This document shows, in pieces, positions 51,640 through 64,000 of a DNA stretch of 64,000 nt. The stretch spans positions 372,001 through 436,000 of the forward strand of contig JAQFVV010006698.1 in assembly GCA_028023455.1 (NCBI GenBank). Reading direction: 5' to 3'. The position numbers were made by a program, and so were the translations under genes. The stretch's first letter is position 1. Every line of letters starts with the position of its first letter. The stretch is from Epiperipatus broadwayi (lineage: Eukaryota; Onychophora; Udeonychophora; Euonychophora; Peripatidae). The notes under the pieces are model-generated. The model did not search any database. It saw only the letters and a list, made by a program, of their open reading frames with translations, and was not told the DNA's origin.

Positions 51640-53925
51640 TTAAACGCAGTAAAAGAAAAGCAAAATGTTATGTTAGTTGATAGAATGACATAATTTGGGG
51701 GAAATGAAATATTTATTAAAAATTTAATTACTGTCATTAAATTCACAATATATATCCAAGTGTATATCGAAATGGACAAAAATTATACTATACAATTAGA
51801 CAAGTAGTCGACCCTGTAATGCGTATTGGACAATGCCACGTATGAATAAAAATATCAGACTCTAATATAATAAGAGAACAAAACGATGTAATCATGTATG
51901 TTATATTAAATATCTACTCGACTTTTACTCTGTTTTAATCTTCTAGATACAATCAATAACGTTTGCCGTTATCCTATATATAAATATTTAAACGTGTACA
52001 CGACCATAAACTAACGGGAATATACTTCAATATATTTAAAATAAACGCAAAAGTCATCAAATATACAATAAGTATTAATAATTTTTATTAGTCACAAATT
52101 CACTAGATATCCGTTTAATGAGCAACTTTATTTATAGTGTAATTTTTAATACATTACAGAAATATTCATTAAATAAATAAATGCATACTCTATGCTTCAA
52201 AATATATTTTTCAAAGTTTTTGAATTCAAGTTAGCTATAAAAAAATATAAATACGGAGATTTGAATTAAACATCAAACAGCTTTTTGTTTACACTGTTTT
52301 TATTCAATAATTTGACGTCATATTCGGAGTAATTGTTTAAAATTAACTTAATTCAAAAACTCTTCAAATGCAGAATTCATTCGTGTTAAATTGAGTTACA
52401 TAGCAAAACTTATTTTTTTAAATATAATGTTGCTAATCTTTTAAAAAAAATAATTATCGCTTGATGATTGTCACATCGGCTCTAATCCCAAATTATCCAA
52501 TTGCTGTTTTAATCTGTTTTTACACTGATATTTGTCACAAAAGCATGTCATAATATCCAACCACAATATTATTATTAGTATCTTTTATATGTTCTTTAGA
52601 AACAGGAGAATCTTGAGTTGAATTCCCTATAATCTATCAATTTATTCATTATTCTGTATATACATCAGCATACGATTATATAATTGATAAAAATATGAAT
52701 GATATAATTGGCAAAACGATATTTATTAGAAATTTAATTACTATTATAATCTGACATTAAATTCCATTAGCTAGAATTCAGAAAACAACCAAAGTGTAGT
52801 TGTATATCGAAATGGAAAAAAAAAATTATCCTGCCATACAAAGTAGGTATTATCATCTATTTAAGTGGACCCGTTTTGCTTATGGTTTGTGCATTAATAT
52901 AATAGTTGGAAATAAAACGATCTAATCATGTATGTTTATTACCTATTCGATTTTTACTCATTTTAATCGTCTCTATATATATTCAAGAAAATTAATCGAT
53001 CATCATCATATACACAAATAATTAAACGTAATGAAGGATACCATTCTAAATATTTTGGCTGTATTTCTTCAAAATTAATATAAAATTCAACTTGATATAT
53101 GTTAAATACAGTAATCATAATTTAACTTAATCTGCTAGAAGTCTTTGCCAATTATATAACAATATAACATTGAATAATCAAAAGAAAACAATTTTTTATA
53201 GCTCCTATACTTCAGTTCAGTTCTCCCACAATTCTGTTATTTTAATGTATGATGATTGATAATTCATTAATAGTTGATTATTTCTTGAAATTAATATAGC
53301 TTTTTATTTGTCGTTTATTGTATATATTTTTGTTTTTATAATCAAATTTAAACCGTATTTACAGTTTTATTATCAAATATAACAGATGCTGATATTTTCA
53401 TCTTTTCCTAATCATCTTTTTGAACTCTAATATAAAGACATGTTCTTTTATTTATTTTTGTAATGTACATCTAGACTATCTTTTAGATTAATTATCGCTG
53501 GACATTATAACACACCAGTGCTAATGCACAAGTATCTACTTGTTGTTTATTCTGTTATTATAAAACATCTTTTCTCCATGTAAATTTAGTAAAAATTAAA
53601 CATTCTTATTCAAAACTTACCCAGTATATTTGTTTCCCTCCTCATCCTTCCTTGTATCCCTCCTCGTCTATACATTCATTTAACATTGTTTTATTCTAGT
53701 ACTCACATAATTTGGTTTAAGTATTTTTATTGATTTAAACCCATACAGTTTTATTATCTAAAAAGTATTAATATTTATAGGTTCTTTTAGTTAACATTTG
53801 CTCATTTTATTATGTATTAAATGGCAAAAAAATATTTCTGTAAGCAAAATATATATTCCCAATATTTTAATGTAAGTTATCTACTTTCATTTTTTTTGTT
53901 TATTTGAATGTTACATGATGACCAT
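51640..53925. repeat. array of decayed repeats, second part
   Basis: Contains further copies of the blocks at 44580-49088: aataagtattaataattttt at 52067 (also 46742), a 'gctaatctttt' block at 52430, 'cataatatccaaccacaata' at 52550, 'aattatcgctgg' at 53490. Units are interrupted by other repeats, including a diverged PLE-B 3' end at 53056-53360. Confidence 0.65.
53056..53360 (-). mobile_element. PLE family B, diverged 3' end
   Basis: ctgtatttcttcaaaattaa, then aatacagta and cccacaattctgttatttta correspond in order to 49228-49430. Much more diverged than copies 1 and 2. Confidence 0.5.
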
Positions 53926-53931
53926 TTTTTA

Positions 53932-54115
53932 TACTTGCTCATAACTGTGACCTAAGGCTCCTCACTGATAAAAGCCTCAAACTAGAAACTAATCTGGCGA
54001 TATTGGATGAGTAGACACTGGATAGGGATTTTATGCACAGACTTTCTGGCATCCATTGATTACTCTGGTTTGCACTAAGTGGTTCTACTATATGGAGAGT
54101 TTTCCTGTTTTATTT
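53932..54115. mobile_element. foldback element, mostly right arm
   Basis: Includes gatattggatgagtag, ggatagggattttatgcaca and ctggcatccattgattactc, matching 36160-36290. The left arm is largely missing. Confidence 0.75.
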
Positions 54116-54745
54116 GAATATGATTGAACAAGTTATCAGATAAATCATAAGGAAATTAATGAGAACAATTTTTTTTGGCTTTGGGAATTTAGAATTGTTT
54201 GTTCCATGAATAGAAGTTTAAAGTACATAAGTGACCAATCTATGTTAAAGCAACAACTATCGCCAGGAAATAGTGATGTGCCAATTTAGCACGTGTGAAG
54301 AATAGTTCCTTCTACAATATTTCAGCTGGATTATTAAACTATATACACAAATAAGACTCAGTGCCCCAGTAGTTAAAAATGACGATTACTTTCTTCTTTG
54401 TAATCATTAAACTCCATTTGTGCAAGTAATATCACAATTTAATCATCAAGCAAATAATAATCATTCTATTTGAAATATGATCAATAATATAGTTAATTGG
54501 AGAATTAATATGCATCAGCAGTTGTTTCTAAGTTTAATCATTTATTTTATTTCAACATGTGATTATTGGCCTATATTGTATTAAAAGTTGTATTTTAGAT
54601 TTTTAGTATTTTAAAATTATAAGCTTGGTTTGATCAATAGTACATGTCTATTATTTTTTTTTTCATTTATAAGCTTTTAGTATTTCACAATATATTAGTT
54701 GCTCCCATTTTTATATTGTCACGTGATTTGATCAGCATAGCTGTA
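54116..54745. other. unassigned AT-rich sequence
   Basis: The first ~60 bp may continue the decayed repeat interrupted by the foldback element (compare 45838 and 47446). Nothing else recognised. Confidence 0.4.
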
Positions 54746-54769
54746 AGCAAAAGCTTTTAACTTTTTTTT

Positions 54770-54860
54770 CTCCATATGTCATAGCATCAGCCGGGATGCG
54801 AACCCACAACAACTTGCTTGCAAGGCGGCTGCAATGACCTCTCGGCTAACAACGTTTGAC
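54770..54860 (-). mobile_element. tRNA-like SINE, copy 4 (91 bp)
   Basis: The minus strand runs from gtcaaacgttgttagccgag through aggtcattgcagccgccttg to a B-box-like ggttcgcatcccggc and gatgctatgacatatgg. An exact 22-bp TSD (54748-54769 and 54861-54882, beginning caaaagcttttaac and ending in T) shows that it was retrotransposed as a unit of only 91 bp. The A-box half is more diverged than in copy 3. Confidence 0.92.
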
Positions 54861-54882
54861 CAAAAGCTTTTAACTTTTTTTT

Positions 54883-56630
54883 AATTATTTATGTTAATGG
54901 CGATTTTGTAATAAATGGTTATATCCTACCATAGGTGCTTTGGGTGGTTTTTAGATTTTAAAAAGGCCTTGCCGTCTTTCAGTACCACTGGATTTCTGTA
55001 TATACCTTGAAATAAAGAACCATTCTTCTTTCAACTAAAAAATTGTGAATGGATGTTGATTATAATTTTCCACTTCCATAGTAAATTTGATATGAAAAGA
55101 ATTTTAAAAAAATCATCAAGAGCGTGTTTAGCATGTTGCCAAATAATAAAAGGTCTTATCAATATTCATCAGGCATACAGATGGGTTTTTAACTGCTGAT
55201 ATCAAATTTTCTTTTCCATGTTCTCCATAAAAATAGAAGCCAATTCTGGAGAAACTGGTGAACCCATAGCTAAACTAATGATTCATCTGACAGTCAAAAA
55301 AATACATTTAAAATGCAATCAACCTTGCAGCCAAATCATGCAATTGAATATTTTTCAAACTTTCAATAACTTTGTTTACAGGTAACTGATAAAATTGGGA
55401 AGGTTTTAAACAAAAACATATTCACACAATTTATACTACATTTAAAATAAAGTATTTTCACATCCTGAAAAAAATTAGATTGGAGTCTCATGTTGTTTAT
55501 GAAATTCTATGTGAAATTTCTTTTCATACATTGGACTGACCAGTCAAAGAATAAATAAAGAGTGCATTTTGGCAGTTAGTGAAAAATCTAATTAATCAGC
55601 TGTTTATTCATACATATTAACAAACCATGACATCAATTTTAATAACACAATTCTTGCAAAAATTGTATGACCAAAGACTACTAGGAAAATCTATAGAGAG
55701 TTTTAAAAGGCCTACATATAATGAAGTGCGCATTTTAAAAAAAATAACAATATCTAGAAAATCTATTGGAAAATAAAATATTTTTTTAAAACTTCTCGAC
55801 CAATACAATTTATGAATGAGCAGAATAAAATAATTAAACGTCATCACACATTCTTATGATGTGAAAAAGAAGTTCTGAGTAAATTACTTTTTGCTCTTAA
55901 ACCATCTATGCAACTATTATATATTTGGATTACTTGGAAACTCCAGGAAATAATACTATGAATACATATTGTAAAGGTGAAACATATATAATGTGCTAAC
56001 AGGTATGAAAGAGCAAGCAGCCACTCTCAAACAGCATGTATAGGGCTATGTCACGATCCTAGTTTAAACCCCTGCCTAGGCATCCTAGTCTCCACCACAT
56101 ACTTAACATCTTTGGCATCACACAGCTTCCTTTCTCATATAGCTCTTCTTAAGTCTGGGTTCTGCATGGACGTGTCTAAGCTCAAGGTTCTTTCAGCATC
56201 TCGTTATGCCTGTAGCCCTAATTTATCAAATATTGTAAACATTATTTATATATACTGCTTATATGGTTTATTTAGTTATTTATATGGTTATTTATCTAGT
56301 TCTATATGGCTATTTATCTAGTTGTCTATCTGGTTATCTAGTTCTATATGACTATTTAACTAATTATCTATCAAGTAATTTAGTTATTTTTAGAGTTCCA
56401 ACCTGATAATAATGATAACACATATTAATATAATAATATTTATGAAATAGAACAAAAAATGATGAATGGGGTATATTACATATTTTGGTATTTAAAATAA
56501 TCTGGTTTTTACATAAGTATATTTTGAAGGTGATGATTTTATAGACATCAAGATAGTGTGCCCTATTTAATCCATAGGTAGTACATGAATAGAAATCAGT
56601 TGATTATGGGTTTGAATTTAATTATATTTA
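54883..56630. other. unassigned sequence
   Basis: At 55000-55850 the minus strand has phrases that could be a decayed PLE reverse transcriptase, but the frames are too broken for a call. At 56230-56400 there is a degenerate ggttatttatctagttctat tandem run. Confidence 0.35.
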
Positions 56631-56635
56631 ATCTT

Positions 56636-57619
56636 AAACACTAAGGGACTTGTGTACAGGTTATATTTAAAGGTTAATTAAGCTATGGCCAATGTTTAGG
56701 AGGAGGAATTGTCTTTGTACCTTGTGGTACTACATATTTTGTGGACTGTTAGGAGAAGGTTACTTTGGGGAAGTGTCTTTGTGCCTTGTGGTACTACATC
56801 TTTTGTGAACATTCAATCAGTAGAAGATGAAATATTTGATTTTTATGGCAGGATTCATGAGTAAACATGGATGTCCATGGTTGCAGGTGACTTACTCTTT
56901 CTAATTAAATGCTCATACAAATAAAGACAAATGTGTATAATGTAAGATTTTGTTTGGCTAAGAGTCTTAAGACTGTTAGCCTGACCTAGACTGTTGAGTG
57001 CACATAAAAGTATATAGCAGGCTCTGGACATAATACCTACGCATAAATAAGTGAATCAAGCAAAAAAGAGCTTTAGTTTCAAATATAAATTTATGCTTTA
57101 CATATGTAAATAAATATGGATATTTTAATGAATTAAAATTACTTTTACATTATGGAAATTATAAAATGTAAATTTCTTTTTCTCACACATTTATAGGGCA
57201 ATAATTTAATCAGTCCTACTTATATAAAGTATTAAATAGTAATACTTATCATCCTTCAATAACTTTCTCTCTTAAAAAGTTTTAAAATTACAAAAGTTAA
57301 GACTAGTGTGTAAATAATAATAGTTAAATTATAGTTAATACAATTTTAGGTTATATTTACTATGAACATTTAGGATCAGTTAATAGATAGGCATTGAGTT
57401 AATAAAAGTTTATCAGCAATGTTGTGAACTTTCATACTGAACCTGTATATTACTTGAAAAGCAGGACAGATGAGTTCCGTAATTTTTTGGCAAAGTTCTA
57501 GATATGGCAGTTCAATATGTTAATCAGCATCAGCAAATGGGTTGACTGATGCACGAATGGCTTTATGTTGCTGGAATTGTCATGTGATGACCATAGAGAA
57601 TCTGATGCCAGTTCACTTG
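56636..57619. repeat. tandem segmental duplication, copy 1
   Basis: Aligns in order with 58625-59939. Shared landmarks are cactaaggg...gtacagg, ataagtgaatcaagcaa, aagttaagactagtgtgtaa, acaattttaggttata, gatatggcagttcaatatgt and ctgatgccagttcacttg. Identity looks like 70-80% with indels. No ORF is shared. Confidence 0.8.
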
Positions 57620-58624
57620 TTTGTATATTGTTGGGTAACAAGTATATAATTTTAATGAATAATGTTATGAGGGCAAATGACAACTATAATAATATTTGAA
57701 TCAGACCAATGAACAATACCCTCTACCAAGTTTATATATTTAGTATACCCTGAGGGTATTTTAGTTTTAATGAATATTCTCTATATTTGATTGCAGTTCC
57801 ATTAACATTTACTTCCTAGTTACTAAACCTGCTGCTGAGTCTGTTTCCCAACATTTTTTTATATTTTATTTCTAACATGTTTTGATGCATCCAGACCTTA
57901 ATGATGTTCAACTGTAACTATTATAACCAATTTTATCCATAGATAAGAAATAAGGCACCATCCCTTTTCTCATGTAATGGCTTATTTCCATTATCAAACA
58001 TTTTTCCATTGTACCTTAACTTTTATTTAATTTAACTAACTTTTAACTTTCTTAGCTTTTAAATCATGTATAATTGCACACACAGTTATATTACTTATGT
58101 GTGTGTTATAGGAAATCTTACATATGATGGAAATGGGTGAGAATTAAGCAAGAATGAAGCTAGCCTATATGTATGCATATAGTCACCAATTTATATTCAC
58201 CAAGTTACACAAACAAAAAAATGACCATAAAAAATAAACTTAACATATTCTTTCCACAGTGAATGAGTTATGCTGTAGTGTTAGTGTGTACATTTAATTT
58301 CCCCCCTCACTACTACTATTCAACCTTGTGCCCTATTCTAACATTTTATTTAACAGTATGATATTACTATAGGTTTCTCTTTTTCTCTCTAGTACAGATG
58401 CTATTATTTTGTCATTATTTTACTACTCTATTCTTTTTTATTAGGGCCTCTCCCTGGGTCATATGGTCAGCCATGGTAACACGTCCTATCGTATACAAAC
58501 CATATGAGTCAGTATCCGATGTGTGGACATGTCAGTTGCCTTATTTTCTTTGTTCAGCCATATACATTACTCATTTTCTGGATATCACTTGATCTTTATC
58601 CCAATTGCTGGGTTCTTCATTATT
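57620..58624. other. unassigned sequence between duplicated blocks
   Basis: No gene recognised; the ORF at 58398-58592 is short and unsupported. Confidence 0.45.
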
Positions 58625-59939
58625 AAACACTAAGGGTCTATTGTGCACAGGTTAGATTTAGAAGTTACATAAAGCTATCGCTAATGTATATATGAAGATT
58701 TACTTTTGAGGAAATAACTTGGGGCCTTGTGATACAATATTATTTGGGGTTCCTTTCAATGATTAAATAATGATAAGCTTGGCGATCTTTGTGGCAGGAA
58801 TTATGAGTAAACATAAATGACACCAGCTGCAGGTGTGGCTTATCTGAACAAGATAAGTGTGCAGAATCTAGGATTTGTGGTGGCTGAGAATTATTCCATT
58901 AGTCTGACCTAGGCTGATGCTAATACTTAGATTATCGGGCACACAAATATATGGTAGGTTCTGGTTGTGCTTCCTATACATAGATAAGTGAATCATGCAA
59001 GAAATGCTAATGATGCAATTACATTAATGAAAATTCGATTTAATTAACCTTCAGCTATGATAACTGAAATAACATCTCGGATAATTCTACATATATCCCC
59101 ATTTAACCAACTATGAATGTTATTGTAAGCCCTAACCACCCACAATTAAATAATAACTTCTAAAATTTAGTTACAATAATATATTCCAACAGGGGGTGGG
59201 TAATATTAATAATGTATTATGCTGACTGAATATTTTAAAGAATTAAAATTACTTTTACCATTTGGAAAATATAAATTATAAACCGAATTAATTTATTTCC
59301 TTTATTCACACATTTATAGAACAACACTTAAGCAATCCTATTTATGTAAAATATTGAATAGTAATAATAATGCTAGTCATCTTTCAATAACTCTCTCTCT
59401 TAGCAAGTTTTAAGAAAGAAAAAAATAGAGAACATTCAAAAACTATTTAAAATTACTCCCATCATTGAATTTTAACACATAAACAAGATAAAAATAAATT
59501 GAATTTAACTAATAATTGAAACCAGATTTTTACATACTTAATATATTCTACAATTACTAAAGTTAAGACTAGTGTGTAAGTAACAATAGGTAAGATACAG
59601 TAATACAATTTTAGGTTATGTTTACTAACAACATTTATGTTCAGTTTATAGACATTGAGTTTACTGTTAGAGATTAATAAGGGTTTACAGCAGTGTTGTA
59701 GTTGCTCTCACACTAAATCTATAGAGGTCTGTATCATAGAGATATTATATTTAGAAAGCAAGACAGATGTAATTTTTGTCTTCTCTGCAAAGTTTTAGAT
59801 ATGGCAGTGCAATATGTTCATTAGGATTAGAATATGGATTATTTTGAAATGTCAATGGCTTCGATTTATGTTGGTGGAACTGTCATCCTGATGCAGCTCT
59901 TCTCCGATGACCATGGAGAAGCTAATGCCAGTTTACTTG
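58625..59939. repeat. tandem segmental duplication, copy 2
   Basis: Diverged counterpart of 56636-57619, longer by about 330 bp, mostly at 59000-59210. It ends at the point where the RTE copy 59940-64000 begins, so the RTE inserted at or near the duplication boundary. Confidence 0.8.
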
Positions 59940-62900
59940 CTCATCATTATCATAATCAAGCATCAATCCACTTCAGGATGAAGCTCTCCAAGTTCAATCC
60001 TTCTTTAAACATTAGCTTCTTTTCTCCACATCACCCATGCACACTTTCTTATTTCATTCATCGATCTCACATGTCATCTTTTTCTGTGTCTTTTATAATC
60101 TCATGAAATCAAGTTTAAGGTTCCAATTGTCAATCTATAGTAATCTTTTCTAGCAATACGTCTAGCCCAGCTCCAATTCAGTCTTTTAATTTTTTCAATG
60201 AAGTCAGTAACACCTGTTTGTTCTTTTACTCATATATTGCATTTTCAATCTCTTCTTGTTCCTCCCAACATGCATTTCTCCATACTTCATTGAGTGGTGT
60301 GAAATCTCTGTACTGCTCTTTTATTAAGTGTCCATATTTCAGATCCATAAGTAAGAACTGATAAAACACATTTATTAAAAACCTTCCTTTTCAAACACAT
60401 ATACATATTTCCTTTTAGTATCAAGTTACTTCTACCAAAAAGCACTCTAACTAAGTTTAATTCAATGTCTAATTTCAACCATTATGTTTCCATCTGTGTT
60501 GTACCAACATTGTGTTGGCACATAATAATTTTGTTTAAAAAAAGTATTAAAATAAAAATCTTTCTTCAAAGAAAACATAAGATTAAAAGTCCAAAAACTT
60601 TTATAAAAGAAGTAATAATTGAAATATAAGTTAAAAGTTTAACAACATAAATCTCTTTTATTTAAGTTAAAGAAAGAAAAAAAATTATCTTAAAACTGAA
60701 TAGTGAGTTGGTCTTAAAATTATATATGTGTGTGCCACTGTAAATATAATGTATGCATATTAAAATTTAAAAAAAAACATTCAGTGATGGCTACTAATAA
60801 AAATATAAAGACACCATGTTTGCATGGCTACTAATTAAATGATCTCCAAAAACACATAATTAAAAGATTATCAAAATGACAACATGTCATATGTATAAAT
60901 AGTTAATTTTTTATCGGACAGTTAGTTGAGTTCGAGTTGAGTTTGAATTGTGTTTGATTGGCATTTGAGATAACAGTTCAGTACAATCTATCAGAGAGTT
61001 GTATCAGTCAGTTTATTATATATACAGAATCAAGAATGCAGTGTTAAAACCTCGGATAACATACAATATTTTCTAGCCTGAAGTCCGATGAAAACAGACA
61101 ACCTACCCGATAAAAGTCATGCCTGTGTAACAATCTGAAGCTGCTAAATGTCAAATTGTTTTAAAGAAAATGCCTCGGAATAATCAGCATCAAGTCTCTG
61201 CAAGAAAACTTCAAATCTAACCGATTAGGACTATTTCATTAGAAGCAGAAAATAGCAAGAAGTATTCACATTCAAAACCCTAGGTAATAACATTTTCTTA
61301 TTTCTAAAGTAGTCATCACATTTGTAAAACTCCAAGAGTCAAGTTTAGGAACTCTACATAGACAAACTATTAATATGTGTGTTTAAAATGTTGTGTGTAT
61401 TCATGCGTTAGTATATTGATTTCATTGTATTTTAATTTTCGAATATTATTTAGCTTTTTCATAAGATGTGATAGTGTGTGAATTTAAAATGTGCATGTAT
61501 TATTAACTAAATAAGATTTATAAAACATTTAAAATTAGTTTTAAAAAATGTTAGTTAAAATAAATTGTCCTTAAAATTAAAGCTTTATTTGTCAGTCAAT
61601 TCTTTTCACCACTAATTAAAACTATAATTTGTTATTGATTACAAGTAGCTGAGCTAGTCATGGGTGTATCTTTGGCATTGAATTAGTGGCCATTCTTTAA
61701 AGTGCATTATGGCACCCATTTTTATACAAAACAAAAAAGTGCTTTAAACGTGGTATTGAAAACTAGCTAAACCAATTGTCAGATGAAGTATGAGCAGCAG
61801 CGGATTGAACCCGGTACAATATTAATAATCTGACTAAAGTATTTGTATTGGTTAACTTCTTTAAACTCATCATGCTTGATTTTTATTTTCATATTTTGAA
61901 AAAATCCATTAAACATTACTTTAGTCATTTTAACATTTATCTTTAGTCCTACTTCCATCTGATAACTCCTTCAGCAGTTTTTGCAGCTGTAAACATTTTC
62001 AAAAACAATATCTACAAAATCTAAGTGACCTAAATAATCTTCATTTATTTTTACTCCTTTAGCTTCCCATTTTAATCCACAAAATACTTCTTGCAGTACT
62101 GCTGTAAAAAGTTATGGGAGATATGTAATCACCCTCTCTTATAAACTTTTCAATGTTACCATTCCCATTATCATTATGTAATCCAATTTTTGCTGTTGCA
62201 TTTTTATAAATATTCTTTAAAATGTGACAATATCCTGGATCTATCTATACCTTGATTATGCAATGCTATAATCACCGAAGAAAAGTTTATAAAATCAAAT
62301 GCATTTTCATAAACTACAAATCCAAACACATAATGGCAACTCATATTACATTTATCCTTTCTATAACTTCTTTCAATACCTGTATATGATCTTCTGTACT
62401 AAAACCACTTTTAAATGCAGCTTATTAATTTGGTTGGTGGAAATCCAGTGTTGTCTGTAGCAGAGTTGTAATTATTTTGGTAAAAATGTATGAAATTAAA
62501 AAAAGGCTGATAGATCTGTAATTTCTAATATCTTTTTTATCACATTTTTTAAATATTAATATTAATGCTGTATTTTGGTATACAAATTTGCTAAAAAATA
62601 TTTATTCACCAGCTTTTTTAATATATCGATTATAATTTCACCATTAGCTGGAACCTTTTTGCATGTTCGTCATTAGTTGGAGCCTTTTTTTCATACATTT
62701 AATTGCATGTCTCATGTCTTCATTTAAAATTCTGGGCAATTCAGTAGATGTAATAGATATAGGGTGTACTTTTTCTTTATTATTATATAATTCTTGATAT
62801 AATTCTTGATAAAAGTCTTCTACCCATTTTTTGATGTCATCTCTCTTTTTACTAATTCCATCTTTTTTTTTCTTATTGTAGATATAAATTTCCTACCAAT

Positions 62901-64000
62901 ATCAAAATGTTGTTTTACATTCTTGAGACTTTATTTTTCTTCTACATCTTTTCTTGATAGTTCACAGTTATACTTATATCAGTTTCAACTCTTTTCCATA
63001 CTATTTTACAAATTATGAAATATTCAATCCTTTTTAATGCATCATTTTTGTACATCTTCATATTCCTTCTTTTCTTCATAAATTTTCTTATCTCAGTAGA
63101 AATTGTATTGGCCAATTGCTGCTTTTTCTACCACCTATCATTGTTGCAGTTTCAGTTATATTCATATTGAAACTGATTTGTAAGTTATAGTTTAAATTTA
63201 TTAGAATGTTTCTAAAGACAAGGGATATCAATTGTAAATATTGTTTTTTCTTAATAATTTTGTCTCTTGTTGTGCATCAATACATGTTTTACATTTTACT
63301 AATCGATGATCACTTCCTGTGTTAAATTTAAGAACATTACAATCTTGAAATATGTATTTTCTGTTAGTCAAAATATAATCCAATTCTTCTGTACCTTCAT
63401 TTGGATGCTTCCATGTCCATTTCTTTTTAATACTTTCCTCAAAAAAAGAATTCATAATGTAATTTTTTTTCTGCACACTGTCTTCTCTCATTTTTATTAT
63501 CATATCCAAAATTAACTACAATACTTTCATCTTTCATTTTTTACCAATTCTCGTATTAAAGTTTCCCATAAAAATTGTAAAATGTTGCTTACTTTGATGA
63601 AAAGTCTTTTGTACATCCATATAAAAATCTTGTACTACATAACTATGAAAAATTGTTGGGGCATAAACCTGAATTACCTGAATTTGATATCTTCTATTAA
63701 GTTGTATAAATAATCTTGCATAGTTTAATACACCATCAATCTCCACAATGTTGTTTTTCCACTTTTTATTTATAATTTGTCTTTATAATAGAGAACATTT
63801 CCACTTTTTAAAACAATTGCCTCATCTTTTCTTCTGACATCATAATGTCTCATTTAATAGTTCTTTTAATTCTTGCAATCTTCCATCACTTGAACGTGAA
63901 CTGCAGTTGCAAGTACCTATATAAAAAATCATGTTTGGGTCCACATTCAGGGGATCCTTAACACCCTCCACTTTGCCAACCATCTGTTACCTTGGTTGGC
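59940..64000 (-). mobile_element. RTE LINE copy 2, split by a solo LTR, runs off the window
   Basis: Antisense RTE in two parts. 59940-60499 covers the 3' tail, the AGHIAR-type region and the thumb (GSEIWTLNKRAVQRF). 61819-64000 covers KINVKMTKVMF upstream through RT and the endonuclease (YIFQDCNVLKFNTGSDHRLV, FTIFMGNFNTRIG). Its layout parallels 28150-31010. Frames are broken. The break at 60499/61818 is exactly the solo LTR. Confidence 0.85.
60500..61818 (+). mobile_element. solo LTR (1319 bp) of the coiled-coil LTR family
   Basis: Starts TGTACCAACATTGTGTTGGCACA and ends CCGGTACA; TGTACC/GGTACA is a perfect 6-bp inverted pair. It shares with the LTRs at 9355 and 13419 the initial palindrome, the TATA box (60894-60901), tttatttgtcagtcaattctt, and the ggcacccatttttatacaaa region. 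It lies inside an RTE copy that resumes after it. No clean TSD is seen at the edges. Confidence 0.85.

Overview
The window is AT-rich DNA (about 70% or more A+T by eye) from a metazoan nuclear genome. The evidence is a spliced chymotrypsin-fold serine protease gene with very long introns, many non-LTR, Penelope-like and LTR retrotransposon copies, a tRNA-like SINE, hAT-type MITEs and long (TA)n tracts. There is no operon structure and no CRISPR array or rRNA gene. An invertebrate, perhaps an arthropod or chelicerate, is compatible, but the sequence alone does not settle the lineage.

One host gene can be supported. Its last three exons lie on the + strand at 2855-3138, 17980-18131 and 22196-22357, joined by introns of about 14.8 kb and 4.1 kb with GT/AG sites and matching phases. 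The exon with the catalytic His is not seen and probably lies upstream of the window. Intron 1 holds a 5.7-kb non-autonomous LTR element (9355-15043), a perfect 83-bp palindrome and TA tracts. Intron 2 holds a 2.3-kb degenerate minisatellite.

Downstream of the gene, 23-64 kb is almost entirely transposon-derived. It has two Penelope-like (PLE) families, each with a head-to-head palindromic copy, and several broken RTE-clade LINE copies. A 6.3-kb LINE with both ORFs (37124-43428) sits inside an RTE copy with a 16-bp target-site duplication (TSD). A solo LTR sits inside another RTE copy. Short tRNA-like SINEs and foldback elements also occur. From 44.6 to 54 kb there is an old array of decayed repeats, and from 56.6 to 59.9 kb a diverged tandem duplication.

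The window is best read as a stratified stack of insertions around one protease gene. The less ordinary items are the repeated head-to-head PLE palindromes carrying a GIY-YIG endonuclease, the LTR element whose only ORF is a coiled-coil protein, the intronic minisatellite, the very short SINE and the unusual protease pocket residues. All identifications come from reading motifs; no database search was run.
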